Below the pieces are notes generated by a model. That model was given only the letters and a program-made list of their open reading frames with translations. It did not search any database and was not told the origin of the DNA. Shown here piece by piece: positions 22,561 through 33,639 of a stretch of DNA of 64,000 bases. Position 1 is the first letter of the stretch. Every line of letters starts with the position of its first letter. The position numbers and the translations under genes were made by a program. Origin of the DNA: Cristatella mucedo (lineage: Eukaryota > Bryozoa > Phylactolaemata > Cristatellidae); NCBI GenBank assembly GCA_009760855.2, contig WPIO01000041.1, positions 621,001 to 685,000 of the forward strand, read 5' to 3'.

Positions 22561-22876
22561 GCGCTATTTGCAACATTCTTATCTATCTATCATTCTTATT
22601 CTTAGCTATCAAGAGAGTATTCATATGCTTTAGGAACAACGATCTAATCGTGAAAATCGCTGGAAGAGGCCACATCGTGTAATAGAACTAGCATGATTTT
22701 AATCACAAAGTTAGAGACGTCGACGAGACTGGAAAAATGCCTGCAAAATATGTAACTAATAATACTGGTTGTTCTGTAGAAATGCGTTACCAGCCCCACG
22801 TGGCAAAGAGATGAAGAAATTTCTCCCACAGTCAACAGGATGTCCCAGATCTTCTTGTGTTCACTTCCTTGTTGGC

Positions 22877-23045
22877 AGGTCCACTACTAAGTATCTTAGA
22901 TAGCCCGTTCAAGAAAGTCAAACACAAGGAAACCGCATTCCCATTCAGCGAGTTCATCGAGAACTTGGCTAGAATGTTCATAAAAAAATGCCAGGCGATG
23001 CATTCACAGCAAAACGTTCATGTTTTCATGCGGCTACTGGGCTAA
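22877..23045 (+). CDS. Unidentified candidate terminal exon
   Basis: An acceptor-like ttccttgttggcag ends at 22876 and is followed by an open frame of 56 codons ending in TAA. It encodes ILDSPFKKVKHKETAFPFSE, then FIENLARMFIKKCQ and ends VFMRLLG. The composition looks protein-like, but no partner exon, family or domain is recognised, so it may be chance. Confidence 0.2.
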
Positions 23046-23237
23046 ATCTATATTATTTATATTTAATCTAACTATTAATTATTAGTTAATTATTATAGTT
23101 ATAGATTTATTCACTTCTTTTGCTCGATCTCTTTGATAGAAAAGAGCAGGCACGACGACATAGGTGAAATTTGATAGCCCCATTTGATTATTTTTAGCGT
23201 AAAATTAAAACTATTGCAGCCTCGGAAACATTATGCA

Positions 23238-23290
23238 CCTGCTAAGAAAGAGATATTAGAGCCTTGGTTGAATTGCACTTCTTCATTAAG
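23238..23290 (+). mobile_element. L2-type LINE tail fragment
   Basis: GCACCTGCTAAGAAAGAGAT, ATTAGAGCCTTGGTTGAATT: a diverged match to the LINE tail. Confidence 0.4.
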
Positions 23291-23390
23291 GAGAGCAGTG
23301 CTTATTGTGGGTTACCGAGAGGTTGATTGTCAGTTGAACTAAGTAAGAGGTAGAACAAGACAATCCTCATCAGTAGCCTTGTCTACATGT

Positions 23391-23537
23391 AAATAAATAA
23401 ATAATTCATTTGTATAGCGACCCAAGAGAGCTCAATCTCTATTCAGGCGCTTCACACATGCCTCGGGGCTCGAGCCCATGACCTCAGCCAAAATTGATTG
23501 AGGTGAGAACCTTAACCGCCCGACCAAATCAGCTCGT
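23391..23537 (-). mobile_element. tRNA-derived SINE, copy 4
   Basis: On the minus strand the head reads ACGAGCTGATTTGGTCGGGC and GGTTAAGGTTCTCACC, with a B-box region ATGGGCTCGAGCCCC, followed by AAGCGCCTGAATAGAGATTG and AGCTCTCTTGGGTCGCTATA and a TTATTTA-type end. One of the best preserved copies. Confidence 0.87.
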
Positions 23538-23539
23538 AG

Positions 23540-24160
23540 ACGTGGCATGTGCTTAACAAGCACTACTTGCACTACTGGCCACTTCAAGCAATATGGCCAT
23601 AGACGGAAGTACCAGCCAACAAGAAAGTGGAAGCATCCAGAGAACGTCGTTAAGGAGGCCGGCTTCTAGAGGGCTTGTGCAAATGATGCATTTACAGGGC
23701 TACTTAATTAGTTGCGGTACAAGTGAACCCGCCCCTGAGATTTATTTCTCTTTAATTAATCAAATCCTAAAATGCCTTAATCCTGCGTCATCACATAAGG
23801 CATGAGTGTCTGACCTAGTTGCTGCAATCTATTAACCGCTAGCCAGATCAATCAATTTTTCCCCAGCTAACGATGGACTAATCTTTTTTGTGAACCGGAA
23901 GCCACAGCTATTAGCCGAGTGTCTTATTAGAATGAACTCTCACGGGAGTCAAAAATTGAATCAATGTGTAGACTTGCGCTCCTTGAAACAATGCAAATGC
24001 GGCCTCTTTCAAAAGAAATCAAAGCATTCTTCTTTTGAAAGAAGTAAGATGACTTGCTCGCTCTAGCGACTGTAGAAATATTTGATCACTTGGCCCATAT
24101 TCGTTGGCCTAATTTCTTCATATCCCTTCACTTACTGATGACTAAAATGTCGGGGAACGC
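23540..24160. other. Interval without recognised gene
   Basis: No exon or retroelement recognised; an open frame at 23593-23805 (+) has no family resemblance. Confidence 0.4.
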
Positions 24161-24165
24161 ACGCA

Positions 24166-24236
24166 CCCACGCGCGCACACACACACACGTGCTCGCGCGT
24201 GCGCGCGCGCGCACACACACGCACACATGCACACAC
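24166..24236. repeat. (CA)n/(CG)n compound microsatellite
   Basis: Alternating purine-pyrimidine sequence mixing ACAC and CGCG runs, a composition that can adopt Z-DNA. Confidence 0.9.
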
Positions 24237-24677
24237 GGTTTCTAGTGTGAGTGTGTCTGTCCTCGTGCGCTTGCTTTCTTGCGTTCCCGCGTACTCGCGC
24301 TCATCCGAGTTTGCACGAGGGAGTTCTTGCTAAGCTTTCAGGCGCAAAACTTTCGTCGACAAGCGAAAAAGAGTAGCGGCGAGTAGAGAAGAACTGGTAA
24401 ATCTGCCGTAAATCCTACGAGGAGTCTCTCTGCGTCTTCGCGTTTTCTCGATCTGACCGCGCGGAGCTCCGACCGCCCGCGAGTGCACCGTCCGGCTACT
24501 CCGTTGAGCGGCCGTTCGCTTCTGCGAGTGAGCTCTTACTCGACGCCGCGCGCGGCAATTCCGGCAAGGAAGAGCAAAGCGCCAGCAGTTTTGGCTGGCC
24601 TACCTTGGCTAGGGCGGGGGCAGTAGGCATCGATCGATCGGGCAGCCGGACGGCGCGAAAGGCTTCGGCTCGCTCGA

Positions 24678-24747
24678 AGCGGCCATTGGTGAGCGGCCAT
24701 TGGTGAGCGGCCATTGATGAGCGGCCATTGATGAGCGGCCATTGATG
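24678..24747. repeat. Five tandem 14-bp units carrying CCAAT-like and YY1-like sites
   Basis: The unit AGCGGCCATTGGTG occurs twice and AGCGGCCATTGATG three times. On the minus strand the first two units read CACCAATGGCCGCT, which holds CCAAT, the core of NF-Y sites, next to ATGGCCGC, close to a YY1 core. The array lies in a CpG-rich patch (24.36-24.80 kb). A promoter role is inferred from these motifs only. Confidence 0.7.
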
Positions 24748-25197
24748 GATGGCTATCGATACGGCACCAGGAGATGGCCTTTTCAGGGCTCCTGTGTGAA
24801 ACTGACACGCACTGCAAAAAATGATCAATGGGCGAATAAAAATTCGGTACTTAGTCATAGTCCATACGAGGCATGAAAAGAGCTCAAGCAGTCCAAACTA
24901 CCGAGCGCTAACGGAAATTCTCTTCCTGCTATCTCACAAGCGAGCAAGCATTGCCATCAGAGACGCTGCTTGCAAAGATCGACAACTTCCCGGTTAAAAT
25001 AGCAGCTGTAGACTACAATGATAATAATATAATGATAATAATATAGTATAATAATAATATAAATAATGTAATGCTAATGACGTTAGATTAATAGAGAAAC
25101 GATTGAATGGCGCTCTGAAAGAACTCAATCACCTTGTAGGCATTTAGCATGCAGTTGAATGGAAGCAACTGTTTTGGTTAGTTAAAGCCTAAACTAA

Positions 25198-25850
25198 TAA
25201 GAATAATAATAATACACTTGATAAAGCGCCCTCAGATGACTCAATATTGTTCTAGGCGCTTTACATTTGCTGCAAAGGAAATGCGATCGAATGATGAGTG
25301 GTAGAATGCTTGATAAACAACATGAATAGTGTGGTTAGGGGTGACATGCACAGTGTTAGCGTTCAAGTGGGGTTAGTGGCAGCATGCATAGTGTCAGCAG
25401 GCATACGAAAATAAAGGACAAGTCACAGGGACACACTTAATGCTCTCATAAATTGGTGCGTTTTTAATTTCTTTTTAAATGTGGTCAAGTCAGAGGATGT
25501 CGTGACGCAAGAGTCGGGAGTGAGTTATAGGCTTATGGAGCATACGAACTAAATGCATGGTCTCTAAAGGATTTTTAGATTTGTAGGAGGTATAGGTAAA
25601 AGGTTAACTTCCGAAAGCGGGTGATACGATGACAGTCCTGAAGGGGTGGGTAACTAAACAAATTTGAATTTTGGCAATGTCATGTCGGTGAAAGTAGGCA
25701 GACTTGATTGTGGAGCTGATGTGTCGTCTAACAAAAGATTACTTTGGAACATGACACCTTGATTTCGTGCAGATTAAACGTGAGATATGCTGACAGAGCC
25801 CATTTTTAAGCGTTAGCCTGTCCAATTTCTGAATCACACTAGTGCTGCAA
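25198..25850 (-). mobile_element. L2-type LINE, internally deleted
   Basis: Tail AATAATAATACACTTGATAA with AAGCGCCCTCAGATGACTCA at the left, 3' UTR and coding remains to the right. Around 25630-25670 the central part is deleted relative to the copies at 26.4 and 53.1 kb, joining the end of the RT to an earlier part. Confidence 0.82.
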
Positions 25851-25859
25851 GCATAGACA

Positions 25860-26395
25860 CGCAAGAATGATTCATTTTGAATTCAAATACAATGCACCAG
25901 GAGAAATTCATTCAGATTGAGCAGATTCTGTGAGATGGGAGCGATTTTCAGCTTCAGTCTGTGTCTTTTCGAGTCAGTGTTTTTTGTGGCATGACTGGAT
26001 GCCTTCAAGCATTGAAATTCACTTCATAAATAACGGCTTGGATTCTAAAAGTTTCTAGGATAAAACGAGGGAATCCATAAATGTGGTCTTGGTGACTTAG
26101 TGATTTGGTCCTGAGAAATTGTTAACATCTTGGGAGCCCTCCGCCCGACTTGTCGTCGGGCTGGGTAGCACGACCGAGCAACAAGCCTGGTGGCTCATGC
26201 ACCAAACACTTTATTCCAAACCACGCCGGCCAAGCCACACACTAGACGGCTGCCGGCGTCGAGGGATCTCGCCCTCCCCTCCCCTCCCGTTGTACTCCTT
26301 CGGCAGCCCTTATATTCCAATAATGTGTTGTTTTTTGCACTGCCAGGCCATTAATCGCTCTGAACCCACGTGACAGCTGGCGGCAGTTTGTGGTA
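25860..26395. other. Interval without recognised gene
   Basis: Ordinary sequence between two LINE copies; the open frame 26119-26373 (+) is Pro/Arg-rich over a GCCGGC-rich piece and has no family resemblance. Confidence 0.4.
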
Positions 26396-26399
26396 GATG

Positions 26400-27890
26400 G
26401 ATCATTATAATGATAATAATGCACTTGAAAAAGCGCCCTCAGAGAACTTAATCTCTTTCTAGGCGCTTTACATTTGCTGCAAAGGGAAATGCAATTGAAT
26501 GGTGAGTAAAATCATGCTTGACAAACAAACAAAATTAATAACATGGTTAGGGGTGACATGCACAGGGTCAGCATGCAAATGTGGTTAGTGGCAGCATGCA
26601 CAGTGTCAGCACGCATAAGCACATCAAGGACGAATCACAGGGACCCACTAAATGCAGTCATAAATAGGTGTGCTTTTAAATTCTTTTAAAATGTGGTCAG
26701 GTCAGGGGATTTTCTGACGCAGGTTGGGAGAAAGTTCCGGGCTTTGGGAGCATGCGAACTAAATGCACGGTCTCCAAAGGATTTAAGGTTTGTATGAGGT
26801 ATTGGTAGACTGTTGGATTCCAAAATACGGGTGGTACGATGCTTGGCCTGATGGGGTAGTATATCTGAAAGATAGGCTGGAGCCATAGAATGAAGGGACC
26901 TAACAGTGAGTGACAAAACTTTGAAGTCAATCCGTGGCTTGACTGGTAGCCAGTGCAGGTCGGCGAGAAGTGGAGTAATCTAGCAACTGCGACGCTCACG
27001 ACAGACAAGCCTAGCTGCAGAGTTTTGCACCAGCTGCAAACGCCTGATGGAACATTCCGGTAGGCCAGCGAGCAGTGAGTTGCAGAAGTCGAGACGGAAT
27101 GTCACGAATGCGTGGACTAATTTGGACGTAGTATCCTTATTTAAACAAGCCCGAATTTTAGCAATGTTGTGAAGCTGAAAATAGGCAGATTTGACTGTGG
27201 AGCTGATATGGTCGTCTAACGAGAGGTCGCTTTGGAATATGAAACCTAGATTTCGAGCTGATTCAACTGTAGCTATGCTGGCAGAGCCGATTTTGAGCGT
27301 CAGCCTTTCCAATTTGTGAATCAGACTGGGTTTTCCGATAACTAGTAAGTTCGTTTTATCGTCATTTAGTTTTAGAAAATTTGCTGCCATCCATATGCGG
27401 ATGTTATCAATACATGCAGCTAGTGAGTTGAGAGAATTCGAGGTGCTCGAAGGCTGGGAGGGATCAAAGTAAAGGTACAACTGAGTGTCATCTGCATAGA
27501 AGTGAAAGCCTAGGTTGTGCTTGGCAATCACATCAGCAAGAGGGAGAGTATAAACAGTTAAAAGAACCGGACCTAGCACGGAGCCCTGAGGTACGCCATA
27601 TTTCAGATGTACCTCAGATGATCTGTGTCCATTCATGTCAATACTCTTGAGTCTCCCACTGAGATAGGACCTGAACCACTGCAGAGCAGTGTTAGTGATG
27701 CCCAGGCGAGATGAGAGGCGCTCTAGAAGAACTTTGTGATCGATGGTATCAAAAGCTGCCGAAAGATCGAGCTAAACAAGCAGAGACACTCTACCCATGT
27801 CTGCATTCCTAAGTAGGTCGTTGTATACCCTAAGCAATACTGACTCTGTGGAGTGATTAGCTCTAAAGCCAGACTGGAACTTACTAGCAA
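26400..27890 (-). mobile_element. L2-type LINE copy A, 5'-truncated, with intact RT active site
   Basis: Minus-strand frame 26980-27636 gives 218 codons of the reverse transcriptase including GVPQGSVLGPVLLTVYTLPL and YADDTQLYLYF, the catalytic YADD box. Earlier RT blocks lie in shifted frames at 27640-27890, and the C-terminal part and 3' UTR continue to the tail ATAATAATGCACTTGAAAAA at 26405. The endonuclease and ORF1 regions are absent, so it is a dead 5'-truncated copy. Confidence 0.9.
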
Positions 27891-28129
27891 GGTGTGAGAT
27901 GGATGTCCCCATATATGCAGCCAATGCATGGATTTGGGCAGGACTACCGAGACATCTGCCGCATCATCGTCTGCCCTCCACCACTTGTGAGCCTGCGGCT
28001 GCGTAGTCAGTCTGAGTCCTCTTAGGGTCTCCGCCCAGTTTTCCTAGGCTGCAGAGTCACGTTTCCTCACACATTCGCAGCATAAGTTCACCCAATCCCC
28101 TGCTGATTGACTCTCCAGCCAACCTTCCC

Positions 28130-28395
28130 TCCATGATGCATTTAGTGGGTCTATGAGATTTTTCCTCTGTGTGCTTATGCATTCTGACACTATGCATGCT
28201 GCAACTAATCATATTTGCATGCTGACCCTGTGCATGTTCACCTCTAAGCATGCTTGTCGTTCGCTCAGCATGCTATCGCTATTCGTTTGATCGTGCTTCA
28301 TTTGCAGCAAATGTAATATGCCTAAGAAGATATTGACTCGTCTGAGGGCTTTATATAACAAACGTATTGTTTTAATTATTATTATTACTACTGTG
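28130..28395 (+). mobile_element. L2-type LINE 3' end
   Basis: CATTTAGTGGGTCTATGAGA, TTTGCATGCTGACCCTGTGC, ATGCCTAAGAAGATATTGAC and a final ATTATTATTATTA run reproduce the LINE 3' UTR and tail. Confidence 0.85.
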
Positions 28396-28399
28396 CAAT

Positions 28400-28990
28400 A
28401 ACAAAACACGATGCTAGCCAATTCTATCAATAAGATTGAACATCTACATAAAATACAGTAATATTCCGGTCGAGACGCCGGATTTATTTTGTGGTTGACA
28501 ATTAAAAAGCAAAGTAGAAATAAAATAATAATAAAATAAAATAAAAGTAGACACTCGAAAGGGCAGCCGAAGAGTCGGGACTCACTGTCTACCCCTACTA
28601 TTTGAAAATTGCTACCTTCATTATCAATCATCTCTAGCTAAGGTCAAGTCGAAATTAGAAAGCAAGGTAGTGGAATCACAGATCAATAACGGAAGAATTC
28701 AAATGTCACTATCGACCGTCTACTTTAATGCTCACAAGCAAGCAAGCTGTCGAGCGATTTTAGTTATGAGTAAGAAGAGATTTTCTCCAAAGTTTGTATA
28801 GTTGGGATGGAATGACAGTGGAACTCCATTACCGTACTGCCATCGCCCTGTCGGACTTGAATTACTCAACGCTCTTACCCTACCTCACATCTCTATCCAT
28901 CGACCTCGTCCCTAAGTTTGCCTCCATCGTAAACACTACCACCACTATTTCTCAAAGGTTCCCCTTATGACTTGCCTAAGCCTACTTCTG
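28400..28990. other. Interval without recognised gene
   Basis: AT-rich in its first half. The second half may contain a very decayed extension of the following LINE copy; nothing firm. Confidence 0.35.
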
Positions 28991-28999
28991 CCCACCATT

Positions 29000-29830
29000 G
29001 CAGGTGATTGAAATATAGCGATGGCTACCAGTGAGATGTGCTTACCCACTGAGAGCAGCAGCTCTCAGGCCGCTGATTAAGAACCCTAACCTAGATCGTG
29101 CGAATTTCAGTAACTTACGTCCCGTCTGCTGTCTGCTATTCTTATTCAATGCACTCAAATAAAAGTGGCGGTGGTCGAGCAACTAAATGATCCGATAAGT
29201 TCAGATAATCCTTCCGACTAGTTCCAAACGGGATTTATCGCTTATTAGTCAACAGAAAATTATCTGCTTTGGGTTTATAATAACCTTCTGAGCAATGCGG
29301 ATGAATTTAAGATGCCAAACCGTGACGTTATCGCCAGGTTAAAGGCAGTACCGTACATGTCTTCTGGCGATAAGTGTTTGCTTCGATAAGGACACCACGG
29401 CAAAGCTGGTCAATGCATTCGTTAATCCTGACAAGACTTCGAAACTCACTAGTCGCAGGTCTTCCGGTCTGTGCAATTAAGATACTTACAGTTGGTGCAA
29501 TATTCTGACGCTATTCTTGTCAGTGGTGAACGTCGCAGTTGGCAATCGTACCAGTTTTCGCTGAGCTGCAGTCGTTCCCCATCAAGCAGTGCATTGACTG
29601 TCAATCCATCACCTTTAGATTCTTTCATTCTCTTACTCGCGCCTACCTGTGTGAAATAGTTTCACTTGAGGCCTTCCGTCACAGGTCACCCAGTCATCTG
29701 GCTCCGGTCGATAACGCGTGTCCCTAATTAACTTCGAGTCTCTCAGGGGGCGAGCCTTCCGTTTACAGGCTCCCAGAGCTTAAAAGTCACTACCGACTGA
29801 TGTCGTGTCATGACTTCGTGTCATCCATCA
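29000..29830 (+). mobile_element. L2-type LINE, decayed, includes upstream RT block
   Basis: Broken + strand frames read RPLIKNPNLDRANFSNLRPV, corresponding to the start of the LINE reverse transcriptase (RPLLKKPxLDxxxxxNYRP in this clade), then a TGF-type FQTGFIA block, a deletion, and the C-terminal LINE region to about 29830. It reaches further 5' than other subfamily A copies here. Confidence 0.7.
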
Positions 29831-30149
29831 CCTGAATAGACTGTATTCGGAATGCGAGAAAACTGAAATCCTACCGTTTCCACTCAGCTTTTGCTCAGCA
29901 GTCCGTGAGAATCGGCTTTTTATTCTGCTGTTCGTTGTGAAACCGTGCACGCCGCGACTAAGGACACACGCAGCGACATGCTTTTGTAGAGCACTACCGA
30001 GGACCTGTCGTTTCCCTTTGCACGTAGTTTTCCTGTGCAAGATTAAGTGAGTACTACTAGTCGAAGGTCAGTCTATCCAGGGGCCGTGAGTCTTCAGCGT
30101 CACTGTACAAGCTTGCCTCAGCCTGACGACAATGCGACATTACACGATC

Positions 30150-30560
30150 GATACCTTGCTTGTGACTAATTTGTGGCTCTTGCTTCTCCTGCAGCGACTT
30201 TTAAAAAAGCCCCCATTGAAATTGGACGCGCGGCGTCGGGTGGCGGCATCGAGGTCGGCCCTGGCGTGGCTCAGCAGGAACTCAAAGGCGGCACGGAGTC
30301 TTGCACAGCGAGGGAGCTCACGTGAGCAGAGTCGGCACTGGCGTTTGTCGATCGCGTCGACGTCGCCACAATTGCCATTAATGCTGATAAGATCTCTTCT
30401 AATTCTCTCAGATCTCGCAGCAGGTAGTATTTTTTCAAAATATTGTCGGAAAGATTCTTCTGGAGAGCCTCTTGACGTTACGTTGGTGTCGCTCACAAAT
30501 CTCCAAGTTTGGCGAGCTCCTCCCTTAGTGAGAGGAGTCATGAATGTAAAATGACGCATG
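30150..30560 (-). CDS. Unidentified candidate coding segment
   Basis: On the minus strand an open frame runs about 135 codons below the (CA)n tract. It reads RQTWRFVSDTNVTSRGSPEE, FRQYFEKILPAARSERIRRD, then CGDVDAIDKRQCRLCSRELP and LLSHARADLDAATRRRASNF. Cys, Arg and Leu content and GC-rich third positions look protein-like, and a gtatcg donor-like site follows LVTSK near 30140. I do not recognise the family. The opposite strand is also open (30132-30554), so coding is uncertain. Confidence 0.3.
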
Positions 30561-30624
30561 TGGGCAGCTCTTAAAGTATTTAGTATGGATTCTTTGGTCT
30601 TTGACCCATTTTTGTTTACAATAT

Positions 30625-30635
30625 AAACACACGCG

Positions 30636-30681
<46 letters not shown>

Positions 30682-30716
30682 CGCACACACGCACACACGC
30701 GCACACGCACACACGC
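30625..30716. repeat. (CA)n microsatellite with CG interruptions
   Basis: ACAC runs interspersed with CGCG; followed by a short CT-rich piece. Cys/Val-rich minus-strand frames over it are shadows. Confidence 0.92.
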
Positions 30717-30975
30717 AGTCTCTCTCTTTCTCTCTCTCGTGCCCATTTCATTGCCGAGCGAAATTATGGCTTTCATTCAATGCCGACGAATGTCAGCTCT
30801 GACCATCATTGGACCATTTTAAATCTTGCTGTCAACATCTGGCACACAAAATTCTGCTGCAGCCTACAACGACGGCATTCGCCCTAACAAATCTGTGAAC
30901 TTTCTACAGCACAACTGTGGTAAGGCCAAACTGATAGCAACGAGCAAGTCGAGAGTCGTACCCACGTTAGAATCT

Positions 30976-31082
30976 TTGCTCCCCGACCAAGGTCTGGCTG
31001 TGGTCGTGGGCTCATAAGTAAAGCACCTGAATAGAGATTACGTTCTCTTATGGTGCTATACAAATTAATTATATTTTTATGT
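30976..31082 (+). mobile_element. tRNA-derived SINE, copy 5, head damaged
   Basis: CCCCGACCAAGGTCTGGCTG and TGGTCGTGGGCTCATAAGTA are the second half of the head with a deleted B-box core, followed by AAGCACCTGAATAGAGATTA and GTTCTCTTATGGTGCTATAC and a T-rich end. Confidence 0.78.
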
Positions 31083-31254
31083 TACAGTTTTCATATTCTA
31101 AAACCTCAACATCAAGATCTTTTCATTTAAGATTACATCTGTGACTTTCGCTGGCAGTCAATCTAGAATGCAATTCCAAAACGACTTGCCGTCGTATAAC
31201 CATGTTGCCCCGCCCCGCCCCACCCCCTGCCTACCCCGCCTACCCCCCCCCCCG

Positions 31255-31535
31255 TAGTTAAGTCTGCTTACTTTCACTTGAAAAACATTGCCAAATTTTG
31301 GTCTGGTTAGATAGGAATACGACAGCCAAACTAGTTCACGATTTTTGTGACATGGCGTCTACAGTACCACAACAATCTCTATTTGGGCCTTCGTGTGCAA
31401 ACTGTTGATCGTCTTCCAACTTTGCCAAACTCAGCAGGTCTCTTTCCGGTTTCCGGTCCACGACGTAGCTACCACAGCACACACTTTCTGTCTGAGCTTT
31501 ACTGGCTCCCTGTCAAGAGTGTACTCGAGTTCAAG
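31255..31535 (+). mobile_element. L2-type LINE pieces out of normal order
   Basis: 31255-31345 matches the KSAYFHLKNIAKF block and 31440-31535 matches the following LHWLPVK region, which lie near the LINE 3' end. They are followed directly by the earlier FQSGFRANHSTDSAL block of another copy, so two LINE copies are joined here. Confidence 0.65.
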
Positions 31536-32885
31536 GCTAGTAAGTTCCAGTCTGGCTTTAGAGCTAATCACTCCACAGATTCAGCATTGCTTTGGGTGTA
31601 CTACGACCTATTTAGGTAGGCAGACATGGGCAGAGTATTTCTTGATCTTTCGGCAGCTTTTGATACTATCGATCACAAAGTTCTTCTAGAGTGCCTCTCA
31701 TCTCGCCTGGGCATCAGTGGCACTGCACTTTAATGGTTTAAGTCCTAACTCAGTGGGAGACTCCGGAGTATTGACGTGAATGGACAAAGATCATTCGAAG
31801 TACCTCTGAAATATGGGGTACCTCAGGGCTCCGTGCTAGGTCCGGTTCTTTTCACGGTTTATACTCTCCCTCTTGCCGACGTGGTTTCCAAGCACAATCC
31901 AGGCTTTCACTTCTATCCGGATGACACTCAGTTGTACCTTTGCTTTGATCCCTCCCAGCCCTCTAGCACGTCAAATTCTCTCAACTCCCGTGCTACATGT
32001 ATTGATGACATCCGCACATGGATGGCAGAAGATTTTCTTAAATTAAATCATCATAATACTAACTTACTAGTTATGGCAAAAGCAAGTGTGATTCAGACAT
32101 TGGAAAGGCTTACACTCAAAATCGGCTCTGCCAGCATATCTCCCGTTGAATCTGCACGAAATCTAGGTGTCATGGTCTAAAGTGACCTTTCGTTAGCCGA
32201 CCACATCAGCCCCACAATCAAGACTGCCTACTTTCAGCTACATAACATTGCTAAAATTCGGGCTTGCCTAGATAAGGATAGCACTTCTCAATTGGTCCAT
32301 GCATTTGTGACATCCCATCTTGGCTTCAGTAACTCACTGCTTGCTGGCCTACCGGCATGTGCAATCAAGCGCTTACAGCCGGTTCAAAACTCTGCAGCTA
32401 GACTTCTGTTGTGAGCTTCGCAGTTGCCCCATCAACCACATCTCGCCGACCTGCACTGGCTACCAGTCAAGCAAGGCATCGACTTTAAGGTTTTGTCACT
32501 CACTTTTAGGTTCTTCAATTCGTTGGCTCCAACCTACCCATCAGATCTACTACCTCACCAGGCCAAGCATCGTACCATCCGCATTTTGGAATCTAACTGT
32601 TAACCTATACCTCGTACAAACCTCAAATCCTTTGGAGACCGTGCATTTAATTCGTATGCTCCCAAAGCCTGGAACTCTCTCCCGACTTGCGTCAGAACAT
32701 TCCCTGACTTGACAACTTTTAAAATGAACTTGAAAACACACCTAGTTATGATAGCATTTAGTGGGTCCCTGTGATTTATTCTTTATGTGCTTATGCGTGC
32801 TGACACTGGTGCATGCTGCCACTAATGACACTTGCACGCTGACCCTGTGTATATCACCTCTAACCACGTTCCTCATCCTTGCCTC
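31535..32885 (+). mobile_element. L2-type LINE copy A, 5'-truncated, mutated RT active site
   Basis: Starts at FQSGFRANHSTDSALLW and runs through FDTIDHKVLLE, a frame break, GVPQGSVLGPVLFTVYTLPL and FYPDDTQLYLCF, then the C-terminal region and 3' UTR to about 32885. The catalytic YADD box reads YPDD here, and stops occur at 31731 and 32178, so the copy is dead. Confidence 0.9.
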
Positions 32886-33166
32886 AGACTCTGCACGAAT
32901 GGTCTGAGCCTGCACAGATGAGCAAACCTGTTCATTAAGGTACAGATTTTTATGCTAGTGCCTCAAGACCGTGTGCGAGTGTAGCATTCGCGAGCACCTG
33001 CACCTCACGCATTCCTGTGTGAGCACGTCCACGCAGCGCATGTGTGCGGTATGGATATCTGCATGCGGGCCGCGAACGCAAGAGATCACTGGCGAGAATA
33101 AATATCGCATTCTGTTAATCTCAAACTATTTATTCAGGTTTCAATCCCTTGACCGGATTTCGCGTT

Positions 33167-33560
33167 TTGTCTCTCTGTCTCCCTTTCTCCCTCTCTCTCT
33201 GTCTCTCTCTGTCTCTCTGTCTCTCTGTCTCTCTGTCTCTCTGTCTCTCTGTCTCTCTGTCTCTCTGTCTCTCTCTCTGTCTCTCCCTCTCTCTGTCTTT
33301 TTCTGTCTCTCTGTCTTTCTGTCTCTCTGTCTCTTTCTCTCTTTCTCTCTCTGTCTCTTTCTGTCTCTCTCTCTCTCTCTCTCTCTCTGTGTCTCTCTCT
33401 GTCTCTCTTCTCTCTCTCTCTCTCTCTCTGTCTCTCTGCCTCTCCTTCTCTCTGTCTCTCCGTCTCTCCCTCTCTTCCTCTCTCTGTCTCTGCCTCTCTC
33501 TATCTTTTTCTGTCTCTCTGTCTTTCTGTCTCTCTGTCTCTTTCTCTCTTTCTCTCTCTG

Positions 33561-33615
<55 letters not shown>

Positions 33616-33632
33616 CTGTCTGTCTCTCTCTA
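33167..33632. repeat. CT-rich simple repeat, (TCTCTG)n and (CT)n
   Basis: About 465 bases of CTCTCT interspersed with GTCTCT and TTTCTGTCTCT units, partly duplicated at a scale of roughly 200 bases. Leu/Ser-rich frames of up to 259 codons over it are shadows. Confidence 0.95.
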
Positions 33633-33639
33633 TCTCTCT

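Noticed and set aside
33167-33632. CRISPR-like or satellite array
   Set aside because: Spacing is irregular and the sequence is a degenerate CT simple repeat; the DNA is from an animal.
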